From contig JADNYJ010000073.1 in the NCBI GenBank assembly GCA_015501075.1, positions 1 to 64,000 on the forward strand: a DNA stretch of 64,000 nucleotides, given 5' to 3'. Positions 1 to 10,145 of this stretch are shown here, piece after piece. Position numbers and translations under genes: made by a program. Below the pieces are notes generated by a model. It was not told where the DNA came from. It ran no database searches and saw only the letters and a list, made by a program, of their open reading frames with translations. This stretch comes from Gymnopilus junonius (Eukaryota; Basidiomycota; Agaricomycetes; Agaricales; Galerinaceae). Position 1 is the first letter of the stretch; every line of letters starts with the position of its first letter.

Positions 1-603
1 TCCTTTGAATCTCCGTTTCTTTATTCTTGTCCTTGTTCTTGGAGGACGATGGTTCAGGCTGTACGTCACCACCAGGAGGACCATTGGGACGGTCTGCAGA
101 AGACTGCTTTTTGGTTACCATTACCAGTGGGTTTGCTGGGTTTACCCGGTACTGTTCGTGTTCTGACTCACGCTTGACGACTCCAAACCCAAAGGGAGCA
201 GCATCCCTCAGAGGATCGGCGAGGGAGGAAGCAGCGCGAGTTGGTTCTTGATCTGAGTAGCACTAGCCTTGAGAGTCACCTTAGCTTGGGGTTGTTCGAC
301 TTGGTTGGAAGTGCCTGGTTCATGAGGCACAGGCACACCCACATCAACATGAACCGAACCAACCGGATGACCGTCGATCGCCAAACTCGGGCCTTTACTA
401 GGCGGCAGCACCCTCCTCTGCCAATTCTCCACTGTGTCCTTGAGTCTCCTTTCCTCCAGATATTCCTTCTCCCACTCATTCCACTCGCCCTCCGTCTTGG
501 CATTGATCCATCTCCGGCAGCTCCGGGGGCCTCCTGTCCGTTTGCGTCCCGACCAACGACCGTACTGCCCGCTCGTCGACTCCATCTTAAGCTTGTGCTC
601 CAT
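1..603 (-). pseudogene. Truncated copy 1 of the amplified gene (exon 1 part, cut by window edge)
   Basis: This stretch matches the exon 1 part of the parental gene at 37785-38575, read on the minus strand. The 5' end is missing and is replaced by spacer at about 593. The junction places an ATG at 603 in frame with the gene, so the predicted protein begins MEHKLK and then joins MESTSGQYGRW of the parental protein. The frame is lost near 235, where one base is missing compared with copy 2, giving a 131-codon open frame ending at 208. The copy continues to the left beyond the window. Whether it is transcribed cannot be told; the native promoter is absent. Confidence 0.85.
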
Positions 604-3540
604 TCCTCTCTATACCCGATGGGCAACTTACAACAGCCGTGTATGCGTGGGGCTACTCAGCCAGCCCGGGTAAGTTTTCATCTTCAATGTTTCGGTCCAC
701 GCACGTACTCACATAGCATTTCTTTTCAGATCGATCTCTACGACCACCTCGACTTGTTTCCCAGTCGCCAGCCCGTCTTCATGCACATGGGCAGTGATCT
801 CCACTACTTCCTGCTGCAATTATGACAGCCTGGGATGACCGGTCAGGATGGAATTTGAATCTGAGGGTGGATGTTTCCTCATGTCAGGCGTAGAGGAGTG
901 CGCACGCCACCGCCGACACGCCAGCATCGTATGCTGTCTATGGAGACAAGGCCCAGGTAAATTTTCCTGTTTTCTTTTAGGCACAAGTACTCACCTGGTA
1001 TCTCCAGATCGATATCCACGACCCCAGCCTCGATCTACCCTCCATCCGCCGGCCAGTCGTCCAGATCATAGACAGCGGTCTCGACTACTTCCTGTAGTCG
1101 AGATCTACGTGACGACAATTCTGACGGACTGACATGGCCGGTCAGGATGGTATTGAGATGAGGGTGGTTGTTTCCTCATATCAGGCATAGAGCAGCGTGC
1201 ACGCCACTGCCACCCACCTAGTCAGCGGTACTGGGCGAATGCCATGGAGACGAGGCCCAGGTATGTTTCATGTCTTTTTCATCTTCTTCTACGCATGAGC
1301 AATCATCCTAGTACCTCCAGACCGACCTCCACCGTCAACGACCACAACCTCGATGGTACCGTCCTCCATCCGCCAGCCAGTCGTCAAGGTCATAGTGGCG
1401 GTCTCCACTACTGGCTGTAGTCGAGGTTCACGCGTTGATGACTGCCAGAGGCGTGCGATGAAGTAATCCGGAGGACGAGTCGAGGATGGGAAACCGCCTT
1501 CAAGTCATGGTGAAGCCACCATCACCGAGTCGCTTCCTCCCTCTCTTCTCCGCTCCACCTCCATCTCTCGCCCAGCAGGATGTCTTCAACGTCGTACAGC
1601 ACTCTCGACCGCTTCCAGTGTCCTCAAGGACTGTCAAGACACATCGCGCAACGGCGGGGTAGCCGAATACTTGCTGCTGGTCGGCTATCTGGTCCAAGAA
1701 GCTTGGAGGGGCTCAGGCGTTCATAGCTGCTGCAGCGCCATCCCAAGGTAAGATTTCATTCGACATATTCGCTCTGAGTATTACTCACCTGTTATCTTCT
1801 CCAGCTCGATCTCCACCCCCTACTGCTCTCTCCTCGATATACGCCTGCGACTCGTCATCCAGGCATCAAGAACGGTGTTGACTATGCCCTGTAGTTGGGA
1901 TTTGCGTGTTCGGGAGTTTGAAGCCTTGGGATTCCGTACCATACAGTAACATGGCAGCTGCAAAACTCGGCCCAGGTAAGTTCCGAAATCTTTCTTTGAA
2001 TGTGTTCACTCACCTAGGATGCATTTGCAGCCCGCCCTTCACCCTCTGCTTGATGGGTCGTCCTCGCCTTGTCAACCAGCTAGCAAGAGCACGGACAGCG
2101 GTCTCGACTATTTCCTCTAGTCGAGATGTGCTCGCTACCGATCGTCAATGCCTCGGAATTTGAGTTTTGGAAGGGTTTGAGGACGAAGAAGCCATGTACC
2201 GGGCGTGGAGGGGCGTGCTCGCCTCCAGCGATCTGTGTGTGTTGTGTTGGAGATGTTGGGGAAGGAGGGATGTATGTGGTAAGTGCTGTTGAGCTCGGAT
2301 TTGTGTTCGTTGACTCACTTATGCATCCCTTTCAGCTCGACTTCGCCGTTGTCCTCTCTCTCTCCGCCGTCATCCTCTCTCTCTCCGCCGTCGTCCTCTC
2401 TCTCCGCCGTTGTCCTCTCTCTCCGCCGTCGTCCTCTCTCTGCCGTCGTCCTTTCTCTCCGCCGTCATCCTCTGTCTGTCCACCATCATCCTCTCTCTCT
2501 CCGCCATCATCCTCTCTCTCTCCGCCATCATCTTCTCTCTCTCTGTCCACGTCGTGCTGCCCTCCTCTACCACCCAAGGTGACGACCCTCACCTGCAACT
2601 TCCAGTCCGCGATCACGGTCATCATCAGCGTCTGACTGTGCAAATGACCAGTCAGGATGACTTTGGAAGGAAATGAGGTCGAGGAAGGGAATTACCAGGT
2701 CATGGAGGGCGTACACGTCACCACCGACTTCTGTGTGCCGTTCCTCTCATCCAGAGGCGCTGGAGATGTGTGGCGAATTCGAAGGAACGTGGTAAGTCCC
2801 GATTCATTCCCAACAATTATCTGTGCACTCACTTCTCACTTTCCTCTTTCCGGTTCATTTTGACCGACAAAGATGGACAGCGGTCTCGACTATTTCTCGT
2901 CGGTTCAGTCAGTTATTACTCATTACCTTTTCTCCTTGAGGTACTCACCTTGTATTTTACAGCTCCTGCTGACTCTCCCTCAACCGTGTTTGCGTGTGAT
3001 CGTCGGTGCCGCGGATGTCCAAGTCTGCTCATTGCCCGTTGAAGGGGCGTGTGCTATGGTAAGTCAACTTGTAATTGGGAATAGCGATTTGATGCTTACC
3101 TTCAATTTATCTAGTCGCGCACTTCCTGCTCTGTCGTTATGAGAGCTTGACACTGGCGACTTTGATATTCAAGCAATGAATGCGGGCTGGAGAGTCGAGT
3201 TAGGTGAAGGTCGAGTCGGCGTCTCCACTGCTGGTCAGGCTCTACATGACGGAGGTGAGTATTTGCTCTGTGCTTGAGTATATGATGTTTCTTACCTTTT
3301 GAACTGTTGTAGCTACTTTCCATTCCTTATTGATTGCGTCCCAAGAGCACAATCAAGCCTCAATACAAGGGAAATGCTCGATGGCGACGGCGTTGTCGTC
3401 TTCATTTTTTGACAGCGAGGTATGCAATGGGTCAGAAAAGACTGAAGAAGAGGAAGAGGAAGAGAAAGGAGAGAAGGAGAAGTATTGAAGAGGGAAGACC
3501 GGATGGTGAGGACTAAACCAGCAAAGCCAATCCCTCTTAT
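604..3540 (+). other. Copy 1 spacer: plus-strand series of intron-bearing modules (gene relic or noncoding transcript)
   Basis: I do not recognise this unit. It contains about ten introns on the plus strand: 670-729, 957-1007, 1261-1320, 1748-1804, 1976-2030, 2279-2335, 2792-2872, 2908-~2960, 3059-3114 and 3255-3312. Most have a GTAAG/GTATG donor, an internal CTCAC or CTTAC branch-like site and a YAG acceptor, 50-80 nt in all. Exon starts resemble each other (CTCGATATCCACGACC-like) and several share a DSGLDYFL-like stretch followed by a stop. Hairpins sit at 1080-1102, 1403-1425 and 2103-2125. No single frame stays open through the joined exons. The last exon (3313-3488) is open in an acidic frame ending EKEKY, and an overlapping basic frame is open to 3516. 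It could be a decayed gene built from duplicated exons or a spliced noncoding RNA. Confidence 0.5.
2346..2554. repeat. CT-rich minisatellite, copy 1 (longest)
   Basis: About eleven imperfect repeats of an 18-21 base motif of the form TCCTCTCTCTCTCCGCCG lie directly after a predicted intron acceptor. The array is open in several frames on both strands, giving artefactual Ser/Leu-rich and Arg/Glu-rich readings. Confidence 0.9.
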
Positions 3541-6320
3541 ATACGTTTTTGGGCCAACCTGTATTTAGTAGATATCAAGCGAGCTTAGGTCCTTCTTCGC
3601 GTATTGGATTTCATTTGGACCCTAGACCTACAAGCGGGGCAGCGGATAAGAGGCGGCAGAGACGGGCGGTTGATCGGAAGCACCGGAAATGGATGTGTAG
3701 ACGAAATTGGACTTGTCCTTTGGAATAGAATCGACTGTCTGCTGCTGCGATTGAACACTCGGTGTACTGTACTTTCAGTGGCGTATAATGGTAGCACTGT
3801 TTTCTTTCCACTGTTCAAGTCAGAATTTGTTGGAGAGATTGTTTTGCGCAAGACTCATTACACTAAATTGAACAGCCCTGAAAAAGCCATTCTACTCATT
3901 CTCGAGAACTGGGTATCTCAGAACTGCGAAACACGGACAACACAATTCATTTGGGTCCTTGAGAAGTCTCCTGCCATCAGGCCTCAAACAATACGCCTGG
4001 CAAGAACTGTCAAAAATTGACGAGAAACAAGAATGAGCTGCTTCGACAGAGTCGAGAACAACAGAAAGAACCATAACATACAGTCTTCCACTGCTAGCGG
4101 CGAAAATTTTCAGCTTCTTAGCGTCTTTGATGGATAACGTACAGTGGAACCGAACACCGAAGAAGTCTCGTTTATGCCGTATTTCGTGTGTTTGCAGAAT
4201 TGGGGACGGAGGAGAAGTGATGGGAGGTGCGCATGTGCTCCGAGTTCCGTATCTTCAAATTTTTTTTGGCTGGAGTGTCGGATACCAGCCATGTCCTATC
4301 TCATCGGATAGTTAGCCGGCTGTAGTCTCTGTTTCATAATTTGATGCGATTCTTTCTTGGGGAAGAATGATGTTTCTGTCAAACCCAGGAAGAGGGTACC
4401 GAGGTGGTCTTCGACTGCTTTGCAAATATTTTCTTCCATTGAGGACCAATGGAACAGATCCATGCCTTGTTAAATGAGCATGCACTTGATCTACATAATC
4501 AAATTAGAAGTAGGGAATGAGCTAGAGATTTCAAAGGTAATACAAAGAAATGACGGGGAGGAACAGATGGGCGCTTAATAGTATACATCATTCAAATCCG
4601 TCAACGTGCAGATTGCTTCAGCTGACTTTTGGATGGCATCTAATGCTATATACTGCTTCAAAGGTCATTTTACTTGCTTCGTTCTACTTTCCACTTCTGT
4701 TCTATATGGTATATCAATATACATCAAACTAAGAAAAATGCAAGCAACAAATGTTTGCAGTGTGGGTTCTTGCAGATGTTCTGATAATAGACTATTTACG
4801 AGGGCTGTATCCTTCTTATTCCTTTCATTATTGAATATAGGTCTATTGATATCAGACTGGTACACTGACTTCATGTCGTGCTTGGATGCTCATAGTCACA
4901 CTATTTCGAAATGAAATGACATTGACAACCATTGTTCAGTTCCATTCCTTTGGTCTGAAGCCCCACATTCTGGAGCCAACAACTGACAAATAAAAACAGA
5001 AGGAAGGGTACTTCCAGGAGTGGATGGGGGGATGGAGGAGAGGGTGGACTAACATTTTACGATTCAGCAGATGACTCATGGTGACCATGAGCATCTAAAT
5101 TCTGGCAAAGATTTATTCTGAGCTCGAATTTAGCTTCATTCAGCTGATCCAGTCCAGCCATGCGATGGAAATGTGGATATCAGGCAAATTTGATGGATGC
5201 CTATCACGGCCGTATTTTTAGTGCTCCAGACCCTTCACAGTATAGTGATGGTAGCCATAACATATGGCCATATGACTGTAAATACGGCGATGGTGTGCAG
5301 CTCTAATGAATCAGTCACTGATATCGAGGACAGTATTATTTGTATATTTAAATAACTCAATGGACCAAAAAAAATACCTTTACAAATCAGTCCATGATTT
5401 ACTGAGCAAGGATGTCACCGAAGGGTATCAGCTTCAACTTGGAACAGCACTAAAAATAGGAAATACTAGTGAGAAAGAACACATCATTGATTCTGAGAGA
5501 TGCGAGGATGTGTTGTGAGCTCAGAATGTCAGAATTCTTGGCTGGTTACAACACTAGAAGAAATTAGGGTATGGAGACGTGAGTTCTCAGAAGGTAATAA
5601 ATTGTTGTTCGGCACCTGAGAAGTCTCCTCGGACTTCTGTGGATGCAGAAACTAAAATAGTCCTCGATCCTCGATCAAAGTGGGCTCGGCAAATTCAATC
5701 TGAACGAAGGATGGGATGAAAGTCTACAGTGTTAATAGATATTGAGGAAAACCTGCAGGCATAACATTGGCATTTTTTTGGTATAGCATAGGATGAGGGG
5801 GGACAAAGTGTCAGAGTAGTTTAAATTATGACCGGAAGAAAGAAGGACTTGAAATGAAACTAGAAGCACAATACGTAACTAGGAGATTAGGAGTTTCAAG
5901 TTTGTGAGTCAACTCCGGTGGAATAACAGAAGGAAATCTGAGAGGACAACATATCTTTCGGAGGAAGGCCCAAGCAAAATATGCATTGGGCAGAGAGAAA
6001 TTTCAAGTTGAGCATGGATTTGAATAAATATAAATTTGAAAGAAAATATTGAAAAGATTGCAGGAAGAAGGACAGAGGTACAATGATGCAGAATGTCGTA
6101 AGTGAAATGTTGATGTGTGGATGATCAGTAAGAAGCAATGGTGAGATGTGTTGGAGAAGCATGGGAAGATGCAGCAAGTGGGACAAAAAAAAGAAGCAAC
6201 AGAGAAAGGAAAAGGTATAAAGAGACGAGGAATTGAATGAAGTGGTGTCGCTTCCTCTACTATTATGCTGAAACTCTGACACTTTGTTGAATGATGGGAC
6301 GGTCATCAATCCAACTCAAT
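3541..6320. other. Gene-free AT-richer spacer, copy 1
   Basis: I see no supportable gene here. Short open frames exist on both strands but lack codon bias, splice structure or recognisable domains. A small inverted-repeat structure is visible: GCCGTATTT at 5209-5217 faces AAATACGGC at 5280-5288, with the 14-base palindrome CATATGGCCATATG at 5261-5274 between them. It recurs in the later units with small changes. The same stretch appears at about 13085-15870, 22505-25390 and 32005-34815. Confidence 0.7.
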
Positions 6321-6860
6321 ACTTGCCTGAAGGTGTCGACCGTACATAGCGCTCGGAGATAAGATTTGCTCGAGGGCGGGTCTCAGCAGGTTGTTGAGGT
6401 GAGTAGAACATTCTGTCATTGGATAGAGAAGGAGATACTTATGGTACTGCAAAATAGGCCGAGCCATCGAAAGAAGGTTGGAGGACAGTCTGAGCAACTG
6501 GGATGCAAGGTGGGTGTCAAAAGTCTTTTATTTTCTGAGTTCCTGGATCTGACTTGTTTACTCAAAGGTTTGATTTGAACGGTCAACTGGTTGAATAAGG
6601 TGAGTTCAAATCAACATTTTTATTGTGACCGAGACAGCGGGCAGCAAGGATTGAGGTAAGTCAGTACCAAATGATATCTTTATGCTGAGTCTGACCCGAG
6701 GTGCTGATATGCAGACCTGACAAGTACAAGACCGAGAGAAGCTGACCGAGAGAAGCAGAGCTGATGAAGCAAGAGAACGGCAGCAATGTACTGACCCTGA
6801 CATAGATGTCAGACAACAGGACACCAGGCCGATGAAAAGGTGAGCTGACTTACCTGTGCC
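6321..6860 (+). pseudogene. Small intron-containing plus-strand relic, copy 1
   Basis: Several consecutive plus-strand introns are visible, including one ending at 6458, GTGGGT... to CAAAG (6511-6568), and GTAAGT...CTGAC...GCAG (6656-6714). Spliced, the best copy (copy 3) reads RAIERRLEDSLSNWDARFD and then NGQLVE and a stop. In copy 1 the codon before the first of these introns has become TGA. I do not recognise the peptide. It may be the 3' end of a former gene, or chance. Confidence 0.35.
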
Positions 6861-7095
6861 ACTGACCCCGTTTCCCCTTGTACGAGCCCTTCGGGGGAGG
6901 GGAAACTATGCCAGTCTGAGAAAAGAAAGAGCGAAGAGCGAGCTGAAGATCCTCTTTTTCATCCAGTCTATACCTTATATGGCTTAGCATATTCCAAAAA
7001 TGTCCTGTTTGCATCGTGTGTGCCTGGATTCCCAGCGCAAAAAGGAAATTATCCATTTGAGGCTATCTCGGTAGGTGGCACAAGTAATCGATCAG

Positions 7096-10000
7096 TCAAG
7101 GACTCTCCTCCACCCCTTTACTTTCATCCCCCTCCCCCTCATCTGGATCTTTCAACCACCCATCATAATCCACCCTAATCTCACTCTCCAGCAGCTTATT
7201 CACTTTCTCCACCTCCTTGGCAACGTTACTCTCAAACTGCGAGTTGTAGGCATACTTGAATGGGTTGGAGCTCGACGGCGTGCGGATATGCGCTTGGACT
7301 TGGGCTTGGGCTGAGAGGTGGCCATGGCCACATCCATGAGCTAATGCATTCGAACTGGAAGGTGTACGTGCATAGTCAACACAAGCGAATGGGTTGGAGG
7401 AAGAGGGTGTGAGCACATGCCGAGGGTGCAGGTGAGAAGATGACGAGACCTGCGAATTCGAATTCGACCTTGGAGAAGAAGGATGCGACCCATTCTGAGG
7501 TCGATGAGATGCAGATGTAGGTGCATCCCCAGTGGATGATTTAGGCGCGTACATGCTCTCCCAGCTGTCTTTCGAACCTTGACTTATCCCTGGTGGAGGC
7601 GCATCTACACTTGCATTGGCGGTGGCAGCACCAGCACCAGCACCTCCAAAAGGACCCTGCTGCGTGGAAGCAGCCATAGGTCTAAACTCAAACCCTTTCC
7701 CTAACCTCCCCTCACCCCTAAATACGTCCAAGTCGCCCGCAAGCTGATCAACCTCCTCTTCCAAATCATCATCATCACTTCCAGCGATGGACGACAGAGA
7801 TTTAGCAGGCGAGGCTAAATCTACATCCACATCATACGGATCATACCCCCCCTCCCCGTCAAAAATGGAGTCGTGCTCAATCTCCCGGTGAAATTCATGC
7901 TCAAACTCGAGTTCGGGCACAGGAGGAGGCGGGTCCGCGTATGGATCTACGTCTCCATGAGGATCTACTAGGTCGAGTAGGGAGTGGGGGTGTAGGAAGT
8001 TGTGGTTGTCTTCTGTGATGGGGTAGGAATAGGCGGGGGCATTTGGGTATGAGTTGTTGCTGTGTGGGAAGCTGTTCGTGTTGGTGCTGTCGAGGCTTTG
8101 TGCACTTTGTGGTTCGTTCTGAATTTCAGCTTGCACTTCGTGTTCACTTTCACCTGTAGTGGCAGCAGCAGCAGCGTGGGCATTGGCTTTGACATGGGCA
8201 CCGGCAGTGGCTATAGCACCAGCACCAACACCGCTACCAACCCAGCCCTCCTCCAAATCCGATTCTGGCACCTCCCTGATAGGTTCCACAGTAAACTTGC
8301 CCTTGCCCTTGGTAGGACTAGAAGCCGGCTTCACGCCTGATGCTGACACTGACGTTGACCCCGACACAGATGTACGCACTTTCTTCTTCTTCTCCTTCTT
8401 CTTCCTATCACTCGCCAAAAGCTCTGTGAGCGTCGGCAATTTGTCCACCCTTGCTGGAGGTGGGGGCGTTGAAGGTGCTTGTGCCGCTGGTGCTGGAGGA
8501 ACACCTGAAGATGTTTGAGCTCTCGTTCCTCACATAGGACCAGGAGTAGGAGTCGGTGTCGAGGGACTCCCAATCCCTGCACCCTCACTTCTACTAGCTA
8601 TAGGTGTAACATGATGAGCGGCAGCCTTCAGCATCCAAGGACCTCTCGAAGCAGCAGCAGCTGCTAAAGCGAACCCCGTCAATGTCTGGTGGTAAGGCGA
8701 TTTATTCCTATTATCACCCGTACCTGGACCAGGTGAAGGGGACGTTAACAGCTCGTAGGCGGATAACGTCCTAGCTCGCTTTAAGGCGCGTTCTACGTCT
8801 TCTTCTTCTCTTCGATTTTGGTTAGCATTAGGGGATAGTGGGGCGTTGGCATTGGTATTAGAGGTGCTGGGTTCATCGTGACGATGAGGCGTGATGAAAG
8901 TGGGCTCGCGTTCGCATTTGTTGTTCGGATTTATAACTGTCGGGGGACTGTCCGAAACAGCACCAGCATTCACCGCCGCTGGAGGAGCAGCATGACGCTT
9001 CCGTATAGGAGTCGTAGGTATAGGCATATCAGGCAACGAAGCAGACACGTCAAGCAGGGTTCGCATGGGTGTACCTGCGGGCGTATGCCTCCCATATGTC
9101 TTGGTGACACGAGGAGAAACTGGCACTGGGGGTACAACATGAGGCGCCACCGACGCTGCTGAAGATGGTGGTCGGGCAGGCGATAGAGGGAATAGAGGAG
9201 CGGGAATGTGGGTGCCTTGAGGTTGGAGGCGACATTGAGGGGTGAATTAGTAATGCCAATAACAGCTTTCGAGGACGAGGAGGCGAGGGGACGTTTCGCG
9301 GCAGGTTTGGGCGTTGAAGTTAATATCTGGGAAGAGGAGAATGAGGGGAGGAAGGACTATGCTCCACGATAGGAAGCAAGATAAAATGTAAAATAAAGAA
9401 ACAGAAAAGGAAAGAGGAAGAAAATAAGAATGAACACAAAACGAGAAGAAAAAGAAAGGAAAGAATTGAATTAGACACCGTACGCAATATCGGATGAAAA
9501 AAAAAAGAACTCACAGTATCAGGGAGGTTGTCTATCCTTTGAATCTCCGTTTCTTTATTCTTGTCCTTGTTCTTGGAGGACGATGGTTCAGGCTGTACGT
9601 CACCACCAGGAGGACCATTGGGATGGTCTGCAGAAGACTGCTTGTTGCGGTTACCATTACCAGTGGGTTTGCTGGGTTTACTGCCGGTACTGTTTGTGTT
9701 CTGACTCGCACGCTTGACAACTCCAAACCCAAAGGGAGCAGCATCCCTCAGAGGATCGGCGAGGGAGGAAGCAGCGACGAGTTGGTTCTTGATCTGAGTA
9801 GCACTAGCCTTGAGAGTCACCTTAGCTTGGGGTTGTTCGACTTGGTTGGAAGTGCCTGGTTCATGAGGCACAGGCACACCCACATCAACATGAACCGAAC
9901 CAACCGGATGACCGTCGATCGCCAAACTCGGGCCTTTACTAGGCGGCAGCACCCTCCTCTGCCAATTCTCCACTGTGTCCTTGAGTATCCTTTCCTCCAG

Positions 10001-10145
10001 ATATTCCTTCTCCCACTCATCCCACTCGCCCTCTGTCTTGGCATTGATCCATCTCCGGCAGCTCCGGGGGCCTCCTGTCCGTTCGCATCCCCGACCAACG
10101 ACCGTACTGCCCGCTCGTCGACTCCATCTTAAGCTTGTGCTCCAT
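7096..10145 (-). pseudogene. 5'-truncated copy 2 of the amplified gene
   Basis: This copy contains the end of exon 1 (10134 to about 9520), the intron and all of exon 2 down to the stop at 7096. Exon 1 starts at the unit junction instead of the native start. Exon 2 is interrupted at 8530-8532, where a CGA codon of the parental copy is TGA after SPSTPTPTPGPM. The 450-codon frame 8448-7096 downstream is fully open. It contains the Lys-rich stretch RKKKEKKKKVRTS, an acidic DDDDLEEEVDQL segment, two TPSSSNPF motifs and the C-terminus ending GVEESP. Without promoter or native start, this is most likely a non-functional fragment. Confidence 0.85.

Noticed and set aside
1070..1140. Box C/D snoRNA (GTGATGA and CTGA-like strings after the hairpin)
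   Set aside because: The boxes are too close together and not conserved between modules or copies; here copy 1 reads GTGACGA.
2332..2643. Arg/Glu-rich and Ser/Leu-rich open frames on both strands in the CT-rich stretch
   Set aside because: They are by-products of a short-period minisatellite open in many frames, and their length changes with repeat number in each unit.
4606..4914. 102-codon plus-strand frame with hydrophobic stretches in the spacer
   Set aside because: No intron structure or domain. It lies in AT-rich DNA, is overlapped by a 69-codon minus frame, and is not retained at full length in all units.
8159..8518. Antisense frames opposite exon 2 (also 27116-27562, 36299-36772)
   Set aside because: Shadow of the Ser/Ala/Lys-rich coding strand; the products are low-complexity and track the sense gene.
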